Origin: Faeciplasma sp048393055
Lineage (GTDB): Bacteria > Bacillota > Clostridia > Oscillospirales > Ruminococcaceae
Direction: 5' to 3'
DNA: 64,000 nt
Assembly: GCA_048393055.1 (NCBI GenBank)
Contig: DBFJJS010000010.1
Span: 124,001-188,000 of the forward strand
The notes beneath the pieces were generated by a model. It searched no databases and was not told where the DNA came from. It saw nothing but the letters and a program-made list of their open reading frames with translations. How positions within the stretch are numbered: the first letter of the stretch is position 1; each line of letters opens with the position of its first letter. Made by a program: the position numbers and the translations under genes. This document shows positions 50,519 to 59,826 of the stretch, one piece after another.

Positions 50519-51709
50519 CTAATTATTCGTCTGTTCAAGGCTTAGCTTGTAGCACGTGAATTCGTTGTATGCCATAAGCGTCGAAAGCGGTATGGTCCTT
50601 GTATGAGTGCAGGAATATCCCACCGAAAATTTCATCGCTTCGTACATTCCGAGGTTTATGTCCTTGTATGTGCACTCCCTGATATACCCGACGTCCTTAT
50701 AATCCCTCTCTACCGATATAAGGTCCGCAATGTAAATTATCTTTTCCAGAAGCGTCATCCCGCCCTTTGCAACGGTATGATACCTTATTGCGGAAAGCAC
50801 ATCCCTGTCTTTTATTCCGAAATGCTCCTCAAGGTATACAGCACCGGCAATTCCATGATATGTCTTCGGGGCGGCAAGCTCCACATCGTCCACCTCGAAT
50901 TTGCTCCTTTTTACAAGGCTCAGCTGCTCGTCATATGGAATTTCCTTGCATATATCGTGCACAAGTCCGGCAAAATACGCCTTATCCCTGTCACAGCCGT
51001 AAACCACCGCAAGCCTTAATGCCTCGTTGGCTACGTTCACAGAATGGGCAAACCTTTTTTCGGAAAGATTTTTGCAAAGATAATCTACATAGCTATTATA
51101 CTTCGATTTGTCAAAATTATATAATTTATTTTTAATTATATATTCCTCTACGTCTTTCGGAACATAACCGCCGGCATCTGAATACGCCATTATTCTGGCT
51201 CGAACGTCGGTAGAAGAAGCTGCAACCGGCACGCAGTTTAAAACTATGCACTTAGCTCCAGATTCCATTATTTTTTCGGAGTCGCTGCTTATGGATTTCG
51301 CGTCCTCAGCAGTTCTTGCGAAAACCACAAGCGTTGCAAGCTCGGCAATTCTTTCCGAGCGATACCAGCTCGGAAATGTTTTAAGCATATCGCTGCCCAT
51401 TATAAAATACAGTTCGTCATCAGGATAAACGGTTTTTAAATGCTCAAGAGTATTGACAGTGTAGCTTTTTCCTTCCTGATTGACCTCATAGTCGCTCACA
51501 TACACACGCGAAAAGCCCTTCGCAGCGAGCCTGCACATTTGCAGCCTATGGCAACCAGATGCAAGATCCTTCTCCGGCTTGTGCGGCGGGATATGCGTAG
51601 GCATAAGGATAAGCCTGTCGGGACTGAGCTCTTTCATAACAGATTTTATAACGCTGATATGCCCGATGTGTATGGGATTAAATGTCCCTCCGAAAACAGC
51701 TGTCTTCAT
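50519..51709 (-). CDS. nadD: NadD-YqeK fusion: nicotinate-nucleotide adenylyltransferase and HD hydrolase
   Basis: Two enzymes in one 396-aa chain. Residues 1 to about 195 are NadD, which makes deamido-NAD from nicotinate mononucleotide: GGTFNPIHIGHI, YFIMGSDML and SSTDVRARI. Residues about 200-396 are a YqeK-type HD domain (HSVNVANEALRLA, GLVHDICKE, YHTVAKGG), a family that hydrolyses diadenosine tetraphosphate. In most Firmicutes these are adjacent separate genes; here the frame is continuous, with a linker around YNFDKSKYNSYV. The start overlaps the yhbY stop by four bases. Confidence 0.94.
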   Translation of the reverse strand: MKTAVFGGTFNPIHIGHISVIKSVMKELSPDRLILMPTHIPPHKPEKDLASGCHRLQMCRLAAKGFSRVYVSDYEVNQEGKSYTVNTLEHLKTVYPDDELYFIMGSDMLKTFPSWYRSERIAELATLVVFARTAEDAKSISSDSEKIMESGAKCIVLNCVPVAASSTDVRARIMAYSDAGGYVPKDVEEYIIKNKLYNFDKSKYNSYVDYLCKNLSEKRFAHSVNVANEALRLAVVYGCDRDKAYFAGLVHDICKEIPYDEQLSLVKRSKFEVDDVELAAPKTYHGIAGAVYLEEHFGIKDRDVLSAIRYHTVAKGGMTLLEKIIYIADLISVERDYKDVGYIRECTYKDINLGMYEAMKFSVGYSCTHTRTIPLSTLMAYNEFTCYKLSLEQTNN

Positions 51710-51999
51710 GGCTTTAGCTCTATTACAGGCTTTTCGGGGTTTCGCTTGTACAAAACCGCCTTCGAGCCTATGACAATAACTACCTGCGCGCCTATTCTCG
51801 AAGCTATTTCCTGCGCCGCCTCGTTCGCAGTATAAAGGGAGTTATCGAGACATTTTATTTTAATTATCTCATGAGCCCTTAAATAATCGTCTATCTGAGC
51901 CACCTGCGCGTCGCTTATGCCGCCCTTGCCTATCTGAAACACCGGATCGAGTCCCGCAGCCATTCCCTTTAAATACGCGCGCTGTTTAGATGTAAGCAT
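51706..51999 (-). CDS. yhbY: YhbY-type CRM-domain RNA-binding protein
   Basis: Ribosome-assembly factor of 97 aa with one CRM domain: LTSKQRAYLKGMAAGLDPVF, IGKGGISDAQV and the tail VIVIGSKAVLYKRNPEKP. It associates with pre-50S particles in other bacteria. It is tightly coupled to the downstream nadD-yqeK gene by an ATGA overlap and follows rdgB by 15 bp. Confidence 0.94.
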   Translation of the reverse strand: MLTSKQRAYLKGMAAGLDPVFQIGKGGISDAQVAQIDDYLRAHEIIKIKCLDNSLYTANEAAQEIASRIGAQVVIVIGSKAVLYKRNPEKPVIELKP

Positions 52000-52014
52000 T
52001 GTTTCCCGCCTTTC

Positions 52015-52602
52015 TTATTTATTTAACAAATAGCTTTCCAGCTTTCTTAATGCCTCGCCGCGGTGGCTGACGGCGTTCTTTTCGTCGTCTGAATACTCGG
52101 CAAGGCTTCTGTTTCCCACCATGAATATCGGGTCGTAGCCAAAACCGTTTTCACCGACTCTTTCATAGCCTATTTTTCCCTCGATTTTTCCGTCGAACTG
52201 AAGCATGTTCCCGTTCTCGTCTATATATGTAATTACGCACACAAACCTTGCCGTGCGCTTTTCGTCAGGCACTCCCTTAAGTCTCTCAAGCACAAGATAG
52301 CACCGTCCTATGTCGTCGTATCCCTCGCCGCCGTATCTTGCGGAGTATACTCCCGGCTCGCCGCCAATGGCGTCCACCTCAAGGCCGGAATCGTCCGCTA
52401 TTACCGGTATATGAATGATATCGTAAAGCGCTCTCGCCTTTATGGCGGAATTTTCGGCAAATGTAACTCCTGTTTCCTCCGCCTCAAGCTGTATTCCCGC
52501 CTCGCTCTGAGACTTTACGTTAAAGCCGTAGGGAGAAAGTATTCTCTTAACCTCCCTGAGCTTGTCCTTGTTGTTTGACGCCAAAATTAAATCCATAACC
52601 AC
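52015..52602 (-). CDS. rdgB: XTP/dITP pyrophosphatase (RdgB/HAM1)
   Basis: House-cleaning enzyme of 195 aa that removes non-canonical purine triphosphates. Family signatures are LILASNNKDKLREVKRIL, the metal and substrate loop VIADDSGLEVDAIGGEPGVY, and FGYDPIFMVG near SHRGEALRKL. A GTG at 52602 has GGAGG eight bases ahead; the in-frame ATG two codons later is also possible. It lies between ftsY and yhbY in the housekeeping run. Confidence 0.96.
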   Translation of the reverse strand: MVMDLILASNNKDKLREVKRILSPYGFNVKSQSEAGIQLEAEETGVTFAENSAIKARALYDIIHIPVIADDSGLEVDAIGGEPGVYSARYGGEGYDDIGRCYLVLERLKGVPDEKRTARFVCVITYIDENGNMLQFDGKIEGKIGYERVGENGFGYDPIFMVGNRSLAEYSDDEKNAVSHRGEALRKLESYLLNK

Positions 52603-52618
52603 CTAAGCCACCTCCAAT

Positions 52619-53527
52619 TTATTCCTCAAATAACGCGTTTGCAAAATCCTTTGCGCAAAACGGCTGTATATCGTCTATTTTCTCGCCCACCGTTACAAGC
52701 TTTACTGGTATGTTAAGCTCGTTTGATATCGGAATCACTATTCCACCCTTCGACGTGCTGTCAAGCTTAGTAAGGATAATGCCGGTGATATTGGCCACCT
52801 CGTTAAACTCCCTGGCCTGATTTACGGCGTTCTGACCGGTAGTGGCGTCAAGGGCTATGAGCACCTCAAGCGCGCAGCCCTCAGCCTTTGAATGGACTAT
52901 CTTTGATATCTTTGCAAGCTCCTGCATCAGGTTTTTCTTGGTATGGAGCCTGCCTGCGGTATCGACTATGACAACGTCCGCGTTTCTTGCCTTTGCGGCG
53001 TCCATTGCGTCGTAAACTACCGACGCCGGATCAGATCCCTCGCTGTGCTTTATGATTTCAGCCCCCGCGCGGTCGCACCAGACCTGAAGCTGCTCTATGG
53101 CAGCGGCTCGGAAGGTGTCGGCGGCCGCGACTATCACCTTTTTGCCCTGCTTGATAAGCTGGTTTGCCAGCTTTCCTATGGTGGTGGTCTTTCCTGCGCC
53201 GTTTACGCCTATAACAAGTATGACAGACGGCTTTGTGGATAAGTCAAGCTGTTTGTCCTCGCCCAGCATATCGGAAATGATGTCCTTGATAGCCTGCTTA
53301 ACGGCGTCGGTATCCTTGATTTTTTCCGCCTTTACCTTTTGACGCAGCCTGCTTACTATATCCTCGGATGTTTTAAGCCCAAGGTCGGCAAGGATAAGCG
53401 TTTCCTCAAGCCCGTCGTAAAAGTCCTCATCTATATTTTTTGAGCCGGACAGAAGCGAGTTGATTCCTTCCACAAGATTTGATTTTGTCTTTGAAAGCCC
53501 CGCCTTCAGTTTATCGAAAAATCCCAT
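52619..53527 (-). CDS. ftsY: Signal recognition particle receptor FtsY
   Basis: SRP receptor GTPase of 302 aa guiding nascent membrane proteins to the translocon. A short amphipathic start (MGFFDKLKAGLSKTK) is followed by the helical N domain and the G domain: G1 GVNGAGKTTTIGKLA, AAADTFRAAA, G3 DTAGRLHTKKN, G4 TKLDSTSKG and G5 GEKIDDIQPF. The acidic A domain is almost absent, as in many Firmicutes. AGGAGG precedes the ATG at 53527; the frame from 53560 includes that site. It follows smc by 16 bp, a conserved pairing. Confidence 0.97.
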   Translation of the reverse strand: MGFFDKLKAGLSKTKSNLVEGINSLLSGSKNIDEDFYDGLEETLILADLGLKTSEDIVSRLRQKVKAEKIKDTDAVKQAIKDIISDMLGEDKQLDLSTKPSVILVIGVNGAGKTTTIGKLANQLIKQGKKVIVAAADTFRAAAIEQLQVWCDRAGAEIIKHSEGSDPASVVYDAMDAAKARNADVVIVDTAGRLHTKKNLMQELAKISKIVHSKAEGCALEVLIALDATTGQNAVNQAREFNEVANITGIILTKLDSTSKGGIVIPISNELNIPVKLVTVGEKIDDIQPFCAKDFANALFEE

Positions 53528-53543
53528 ATACGCTCTCCTCCTT

Positions 53544-56500
53544 CTAATTTTGCTCCGCAAAGGCAGCGTCCGAAACGTCTATCTTAAGAAGCTTTGAAAC
53601 TCCCTTTTCCTGCATTGTAACTCCGTACAACACGTCCGCCTCTTCCATTGTTCCGCGGCGGTGGGTAATGAGTATAAACTGCGTCGTATCCGTAAAATTC
53701 CTAAGGTACTGCGCGTACCTCGTTACATTTACGTCGTCAAGCGCCGCCTCGATCTCGTCAAGAATGCAAAACGGCGACGGCCTTAACTTAAGTATAGCAA
53801 AATATATTGCGATTGCAACAAACGCCTGCTCCCCGCCCGACAAAATCGAAAGATTTTTTATTACCTTCCCGGGAGGCGCCACATTTATTTCTATTCCGGA
53901 CTCAAGCACATTGTCCGGGTCGGTAAGCTTAAGCTCCGCCCTGCCGCCTCCGAACAGCTCCACAAATATCTGCTTAAAGTTCTCGTTTATTTTCGAGAAA
54001 CTGTCCGCAAATATTTCCTTCATGTTCTTTGTAAGATCGAATATAAGCTTTTCCAGCTCCGCCTTCGACTTGAACACATCCTCAAGCTGTCCAGAAAGGA
54101 ATTCGTACCTTTGCGAAACCTCCATGTATTCGTCTATTGCTTCCGTATTAACAGAGCCGAGCGCTTTGATTTTAGATTTAAGCTCGTTAAGCCGCGTTTG
54201 TGCGTCTTTAACGTCCTCAAGCTTCACCGCCTTCTCTGACGCCTCGGCAACGGTAAGGCCATAAGATTCCCAAAGCTGGCCCACTATCGCGTCATTGTCC
54301 TTTTGCAGGTTCTCAATGCGTTCTTTAAGGCGGGAAATGTCAGACGATACCCGCTCCCTGCTTTCAAGCCTTGACTTTTGCTCCTGACGAGCCGAATTTT
54401 CCTGGCGCTCGTACTCCATCGAGCGATCAAGCTCTTCTTTTATGCGCCTTGTAAGGGCTTCTATAGTAGACTTTGCAGCCTCGACGCCCGAGGTCCTGTC
54501 CCCGATTTTTTCATTTTCAGCCTCCGACAGCGCATTAAGCTCCGATATCCTCTTATCATAATCGGCTGCGGCAGCCTTTGAGCTCTCTATTCCTCCCAAA
54601 AGCTGAGATATATGCGAGTTTGCGGCTTCAATATCCTTCCCAATCTCAACGAGCCTCAGCTTTCTTACCGAAATGTTGTTTGACAGCTCCTCGCGAACAT
54701 CCTTTGACCGATCGCTTTTCTCGCCGGCAGAGCTTAAAAGAGCCTCAAGCTCGGTTATCTCATCGCCAATCTGCGAAAGCGCCGCTTCGCTTTCCGACAC
54801 GGTATCGTTTGCAGCCTCAATCTTCCGGCTACTCGCCTCGCGCGTCGCCTCAAGCTCGGTAATCCTGTCCTCAAGCTGCGACAAAACAAGCTCTATGCGT
54901 TTTTTCTCGCCCTCAAAGCGGATTTTGTCGGCGTCCATTTCAGAAATGGTTTCCCGCTCGCCGTCTACGTCAAACCTGAGCTTTTCCGTTTCGGCAGTCA
55001 AAGACGCCAGCCTGTCCTTGAGGAGCTTGTTTTTCTCCTCGGTTGCTTTAACGCTTTTATTTATTTGAGCTATCTCATTTTTTCTCGAGAGCATTCCGGC
55101 GGATTTAGAAGAGCTTCCTCCCGTGAAAGAGCCTCCGGCGTTTATTATCTGACCGTCAAGGGTTATTATTCTGAACTTATAGCCGTATTTCTTTGCAATA
55201 TTTGCCCCAAGGTCTATGTTTTCCGCTATAACTATTCTTCCGAGAAGCGAATTTATAACAGACCTGTATTCGTCGCTGCATTCGACAAGCTCGCTCGCTA
55301 TCGCGACGTATCCCTCGGACATATCAAGACCTTTTTCGTTTAAAACAGAGCCTTTTACCGATGTAAGAGGCAAAAATGTCGCACGTCCGCCGTTCGTGCT
55401 CTTCAAAAACCTGATACACGCCTTTGCGCAGTCCTCGTTGTCTACTATTATGTTTTGCAGACCTGCTCCGAGTGCAGTCTCTATTGCAAGGCTGTACTTT
55501 GAATCCACTGCAGCCACGCTTGCAACCGTGCCCCTTATTCCCCTCAGCCTGCCAGACTTTCCGGCGGAAATAACTCCTTTAACGCTCCCAGAAAAGCCCT
55601 CCATGCTGTTTTCCAGATCAATAAGCATCTGCCTGCGGGAGATAAGACTGCGCAGATTCAGCTCGGAATCATTATATTCGGACGTTTCGGTTTTTAACTG
55701 CTCTGATTTTTTCCCAAGCAGCATACTGTATCCCGAAAGCTTGTTGCTGTGCTCGGCTATATTTTTCTCAATCTGCGATATGCCGTCACGGACATCCGAT
55801 ATCTCAGACAATGCTTCCTCCCGCCTAAGTCTCGCCTCTTCCGCCATGGAAACGGCGGAATCTATCGCGGACTGCGCTTCCTGCTTTGAAAGCGCGGCGT
55901 TATCGGACGCAAACTTAAGCTCCGAACGCCTTATGTAAAGCGCGTTCAGCTTTTCGGATAATCCGGACAGCTCGCTTACATACCTGTTTGCCTCGTCGGT
56001 AAGCTCCAAAAGCCGCTTTTCAAGGCTCGTTACGCTTTCCTCAAGGCTTTTTTTGTCAGCCTCAAGGCGAGATATATCCTCTTTTTTTCGCTCGATAAGC
56101 TCACGCGTCTCGCTCTCGGACAGCAAAAGCTGATTTTTCTTTTCGTCAAGCTCGGCTATCTGATCGCCATAGTGCCTTATGTTGTTTTTATACACCGCAA
56201 TATCTGCGGCGGCGGAAGCGTTTGACTCGTTGAGCGTGGATATCCTCTGACGGTAATCCTCCGCGGCGGCAGTACACTGCCTGCGCTTAGCGGCAAGCTC
56301 GTCCGCGCTTGTCTCGGACAGCGCTATCTCATTTGACAGGTGCTCGTACTCGCCGTTGGCGACAAGCAGGCTGTTCTCCAGCTCCGAAAACGACTTCTTC
56401 ATCCTTTCCAGCTGATACACCCATACGGATGTCTCCAGCTCTTTTCTTTCGCTGGCAAGCGCAAGGTAGCTTTTCGCCTTCTCCGACTGGATTCTCAGCG

Positions 56501-57110
56501 GCTCTACCCTGCCCTCAAGCTCCATGAGGATATCCTTAAGCCTGAGTATATTATCCTCAGCGGAGGCAAGCCTTCTTTGAGCCTCTTCCTTTTTATATCT
56601 GAACTTGGATATCCCCGCGGCTTCCTCAAAAATCTCGCGCCTGTCCCCAGACTTTGAGCCGACGATATCAGCGACTCTTCCCTGACCGATTATGGAGTAT
56701 CCGTCTCTGCCGAGCCCGGTGTCCATAAAAAGCTCTACGACGTCCTTCAGCCTGACGTGGTTTCCGTTTATGAGATACTCGCTCTCGCCGTTTCTCCAAA
56801 GCCGTCTTGTGATGCTCACGGTGTCGGCGTCTATTTCAAGGGTGCGGTCCTCGTTTGATATGTTAAGCGTTACCAAAGCAAAGCTTACAGGCTTGCGCAG
56901 CGCTGTACCTCCGAAGATAACGTCCTCCATCTTGCCGCCGCGAAGAGTCTTTGACGACTGCTCGCCCAAAACCCAGCGCACGGCATCTCCTATATTGCTC
57001 TTGCCGCTCCCGTTAGGTCCTACTACCGCGGTAAGCCCCTTTCCAAACTCAAGGGTAGTTTTATCGGGAAAGGATTTAAACCCGTGAAGCTCAAGTGATT
57101 TTAAATACAA
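53544..57110 (-). CDS. smc: Chromosome segregation protein SMC
   Basis: Condensin ATPase of 1188 aa that organises and separates chromosomes with ScpA and ScpB. Walker A is VVGPNGSGKSNIGDAVRW (residues about 28-45). Two long coiled-coil arms flank a hinge at about 510-680 with SLAIETALGAGLQNIIVD. The C-terminal head has LSILSGGEQAFVAIAI and Walker B FCILDEIEAALDD. Translation starts with TTG, seven bases after GGAGG, and overlaps the radical SAM gene stop by ten bases. Gene order rnc-radical SAM-smc-ftsY is typical for Clostridia. Confidence 0.97.
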   Translation of the reverse strand: MYLKSLELHGFKSFPDKTTLEFGKGLTAVVGPNGSGKSNIGDAVRWVLGEQSSKTLRGGKMEDVIFGGTALRKPVSFALVTLNISNEDRTLEIDADTVSITRRLWRNGESEYLINGNHVRLKDVVELFMDTGLGRDGYSIIGQGRVADIVGSKSGDRREIFEEAAGISKFRYKKEEAQRRLASAEDNILRLKDILMELEGRVEPLRIQSEKAKSYLALASERKELETSVWVYQLERMKKSFSELENSLLVANGEYEHLSNEIALSETSADELAAKRRQCTAAAEDYRQRISTLNESNASAAADIAVYKNNIRHYGDQIAELDEKKNQLLLSESETRELIERKKEDISRLEADKKSLEESVTSLEKRLLELTDEANRYVSELSGLSEKLNALYIRRSELKFASDNAALSKQEAQSAIDSAVSMAEEARLRREEALSEISDVRDGISQIEKNIAEHSNKLSGYSMLLGKKSEQLKTETSEYNDSELNLRSLISRRQMLIDLENSMEGFSGSVKGVISAGKSGRLRGIRGTVASVAAVDSKYSLAIETALGAGLQNIIVDNEDCAKACIRFLKSTNGGRATFLPLTSVKGSVLNEKGLDMSEGYVAIASELVECSDEYRSVINSLLGRIVIAENIDLGANIAKKYGYKFRIITLDGQIINAGGSFTGGSSSKSAGMLSRKNEIAQINKSVKATEEKNKLLKDRLASLTAETEKLRFDVDGERETISEMDADKIRFEGEKKRIELVLSQLEDRITELEATREASSRKIEAANDTVSESEAALSQIGDEITELEALLSSAGEKSDRSKDVREELSNNISVRKLRLVEIGKDIEAANSHISQLLGGIESSKAAAADYDKRISELNALSEAENEKIGDRTSGVEAAKSTIEALTRRIKEELDRSMEYERQENSARQEQKSRLESRERVSSDISRLKERIENLQKDNDAIVGQLWESYGLTVAEASEKAVKLEDVKDAQTRLNELKSKIKALGSVNTEAIDEYMEVSQRYEFLSGQLEDVFKSKAELEKLIFDLTKNMKEIFADSFSKINENFKQIFVELFGGGRAELKLTDPDNVLESGIEINVAPPGKVIKNLSILSGGEQAFVAIAIYFAILKLRPSPFCILDEIEAALDDVNVTRYAQYLRNFTDTTQFILITHRRGTMEEADVLYGVTMQEKGVSKLLKIDVSDAAFAEQN

Positions 57111-58105
57111 ACCTTGTCCTCCGTATCCGACAGCAAAAGCCTTTCGCGCTGATTCTTGTCAGGCTTAACCGTCACATTTATTCCCTTAGCCTTAAAGTAG
57201 CTTATATTGCTTCTGTGCTGACCAAGCGCCTTTGACAGATCATTCGGTCTTACCAAAAATTCACACTCTTTTTTCCCGTCTGCAAGGCGTTCCATCTCAT
57301 TTCTAAAGCGCTCGCTTTCGCAAAGCTCCCTGAGCGCGGGGTGATATATTCCTCCAAGCATCTGATCCTCAACGTCCTTTGAAGCGTGAAGCCCCAGCTT
57401 TATTACCCTTATCCCGCTTTGCTCAAACATGTCCAAAAGCTTAGCGCACACACTCACCGCAGTTTCAAGGTTGTAGGTCTTATACTCGCCGGACTTATAC
57501 AGCTCGCCGAGGCGCGTATTTTCAAGCACCACAACCGGATAAATCCTTACCTCGCCCGGCTTAAGGTCTATAAGGCTTTCACCCGTGGCTATATCGAGCT
57601 CGGGGGTTGAACGGTACAAACCCACCATCATCTGAAGCCCGAGGTCAAATCCGTAGCTTAATATAAGACCTGAGGCGTTTGCAACGTCGGTAGCGGTATG
57701 CCCTCTGTCGTTTGCGGCGAGCACCTCGTCGCTCATCGACTGCGCTCCGAGCTCTATCGAGGTTACTCCGCGGCTCTTGAGTATATCAAGAATCTCATCA
57801 GATATAGCGTCCGGTCTGGTCGATACGCGTATGCCCTTAAACCCGCGGCCGACATACTCCTTTGCAGCGTCCAGAAGCTCAAGCATGTAGTCCCTTGATA
57901 TCGCGGTAAAGCTTCCCCCGAAAAAAGCAATTTCTGTGTTCTTTATATCCACGCCGTCGGAAATTGCCTGCTCGCAGACGGCTTTGACGTCAGCCGCATG
58001 CGGCAAAGCCTCAGATCCGGTTATCGTGTTCTGATTGCAGAACGAGCACATATGCGGACAGCCGACATGCGGAACAAATATCGACAGATTGGCGTGCTTA
58101 CTCAT
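57101..58105 (-). CDS. Radical SAM protein (Elp3-like, no acetyltransferase domain)
   Basis: Radical SAM enzyme of 334 aa. The iron-sulfur Cys are in VGCPHMCSFCNQ (CX3CX2C), followed by IAFFGGSFTAI and IRVSTRPDAI, a pattern of the Elp3/HemN-like group. The last about 60 residues carry VRPNDLSKALGQHRSNISYF. It lacks the GNAT domain of true Elp3. Such genes between rnc and smc in Clostridia are of unknown function, possibly tRNA modification. The ATG at 58105 overlaps the rnc stop by eight bases (ATGAGTAA). Confidence 0.87.
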   Translation of the reverse strand: MSKHANLSIFVPHVGCPHMCSFCNQNTITGSEALPHAADVKAVCEQAISDGVDIKNTEIAFFGGSFTAISRDYMLELLDAAKEYVGRGFKGIRVSTRPDAISDEILDILKSRGVTSIELGAQSMSDEVLAANDRGHTATDVANASGLILSYGFDLGLQMMVGLYRSTPELDIATGESLIDLKPGEVRIYPVVVLENTRLGELYKSGEYKTYNLETAVSVCAKLLDMFEQSGIRVIKLGLHASKDVEDQMLGGIYHPALRELCESERFRNEMERLADGKKECEFLVRPNDLSKALGQHRSNISYFKAKGINVTVKPDKNQRERLLLSDTEDKVCI

Positions 58106-58790
58106 GAATAGCACCCATCAGCTCGAGCGCCTGTCTGGCGGCAAGCTGCTCGGCATGTTTTTTTGAGCTTGCCGTTCCCTCTCCTATGACGTTTGAGTTG
58201 AGCATTACCTGAACGGTAAAGGATTTGTTGTGATCCGGTCCGGATTCGGCAGCAAGCCTGTATTCCACCACTTCCTCGGGGTTTTTCTGAATTATCTCCT
58301 GAAGTATGGTCTTATAATCGTCATACGCCTTTGCGACAGCCTCCCTGATATTTTCCGGCATAAAGCGCATTATGTGCTTTCTTGCCGCCTCAAGGCCGCC
58401 GTCAAGATATATTGCCGCTATAACAGCTTCAAACGCATCCGAAAGTATAGACGGTCTGTCCTTGCCGCCGTTTTGCAGCTCTCCCTTTCCAAACACAATG
58501 TATTCGCCCAAATCTATCCTGTGGGCAAACTTGGCAAGAGTCTTTTCGCAGACAAGCATCGCCCTTGTCTTGCTAAGCTCGCCCTCCGGATAGCTTGTAT
58601 AGGTCTCAAAAAGGTACTCGGAAACCACTATTGACAGCACCGAATCCCCCAAAAACTCGAGTCTTTCGTTGGATTTATACTGGTGCTTTGATTCGTTGGC
58701 GTAGGAAGAATGCGTCAAAGCCTCAAACAAAAGGCTTTTATTTCTGAAATTATACCCTATCTTTTCTTCAAATTCACTCAGCCTGTCCAT
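58098..58790 (-). CDS. rnc: Ribonuclease III
   Basis: Double-strand-specific endoribonuclease of 230 aa processing rRNA and structured mRNAs. The catalytic domain shows the signature ERLEFLGDSVLSIVVSEYL and the downstream acidic site SDAFEAVIAAIYLDGG. The C-terminal double-stranded-RNA-binding domain (residues about 155-226) ends in GTASSKKHAEQLAARQALEL. The ATG at 58790 follows GGAAGGTGAAGGTA and lies inside the plsX 3' end (17-base overlap). The longer frame from 58844 reads plsX sequence out of frame and is rejected. Confidence 0.97.
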   Translation of the reverse strand: MDRLSEFEEKIGYNFRNKSLLFEALTHSSYANESKHQYKSNERLEFLGDSVLSIVVSEYLFETYTSYPEGELSKTRAMLVCEKTLAKFAHRIDLGEYIVFGKGELQNGGKDRPSILSDAFEAVIAAIYLDGGLEAARKHIMRFMPENIREAVAKAYDDYKTILQEIIQKNPEEVVEYRLAAESGPDHNKSFTVQVMLNSNVIGEGTASSKKHAEQLAARQALELMGAIHE

Positions 58791-59799
58791 TACCTTCACC
58801 TTCCTTAGCTTTAAGCTCCGCAAGGGCAGACGATATCTCTTCAATTACATTGGTTTCTACAAATGCCTTGGCCTGGCGTATCGCATTGTAAAACGCGTTT
58901 GCGTTAGACGACCCGTGCGCCTTTATAACAGGTCTTGCAGTGCCGAGAAGCGGCGCTCCGCCGTATTCGGTGTAGTCCATCTTAGCCTTAAATTCCGACA
59001 GCTTTTTGCGGAGAAGAAGCGCGCCAAGCTCAGAGCTTATACTGTCGGTAAGCATTCCCTTAAGGCTTACCGACATGAATTTGCCCATGCCCTCCATGGT
59101 CTTTAAAATCATGTTCCCTGAAAATCCGTCGGAAACAACCACGTCTGCGTCGCCAAGAGGTATCTGCCTGCTCTCGATATTGCCTATAAAGTTTATTGGT
59201 GCCGCTCCGAGTTTGCTATACGCCTCGAGCTCAAGCTCCCTGCCCTTTGTAGGCTCTGCTCCTATGTTTGCAAGCGCGACCCTCGGGCTGTCTATGTGCA
59301 TAAGCTTATTCATATATGCAGAGCCCATAATTCCAAACTGCACGAGCATTTCGGGCCGGCAGTCGGCGTTTGCCCCGACGTCTATTATCATACATGGCGA
59401 TTTTGCCGTAGGCACAACGGTTGCCAAAGCCGCGCGCTTTATCCCTCTGAGTCTCTTGACGATAAACGTCGACCCGAACACAAGCGCGCCGGTCGAGCCG
59501 CCGGATACAAACGCGTCGCCTTCTCCGTCCTTAAGGAGCTTAAGCCCTACCGCCATAGAGCAGTCCTTATATTCCCCAAGTATCTTCGACGGCTCGCAGC
59601 AAACGTCTATTACCTTAGACGCATGATACACAAGAAGCTTTGAAATGTCTATGCCGTTTTCCTTTGCGCAGGCGTTTATTTTTTCACTGTCGCCGACTAC
59701 CGTTATATCGACGTCAAACGCCTCCTGCGCTCTCACAGCTCCCTTGATTACCTCGAGCGGCGCGTTATCTCCGCCGAAACCGTCAATAATTATTCTCAT
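58774..59799 (-). CDS. plsX: Phosphate acyltransferase PlsX
   Basis: Makes acyl-phosphate from acyl-ACP, the first step of phosphatidic acid synthesis together with PlsY. The 341 aa show IIIDGFGGDNAPLEVIKGAV at the start, AFVSGGSTGALV, MIIDVGANADCRPEML, NIGAEPTKGREL and VVSDGFSGNMILKTMEGM. AAAAGGAGA precedes the ATG. In many Firmicutes acpP lies between plsX and rnc; here rnc overlaps plsX directly and no acpP exists in the window. A PlsY-like gene is at 8.25 kb. Confidence 0.96.
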   Translation of the reverse strand: MRIIIDGFGGDNAPLEVIKGAVRAQEAFDVDITVVGDSEKINACAKENGIDISKLLVYHASKVIDVCCEPSKILGEYKDCSMAVGLKLLKDGEGDAFVSGGSTGALVFGSTFIVKRLRGIKRAALATVVPTAKSPCMIIDVGANADCRPEMLVQFGIMGSAYMNKLMHIDSPRVALANIGAEPTKGRELELEAYSKLGAAPINFIGNIESRQIPLGDADVVVSDGFSGNMILKTMEGMGKFMSVSLKGMLTDSISSELGALLLRKKLSEFKAKMDYTEYGGAPLLGTARPVIKAHGSSNANAFYNAIRQAKAFVETNVIEEISSALAELKAKEGEGNGQAE

Positions 59800-59826
59800 A
59801 AAGTGCGTCTCCTTTTTATAAAAATG

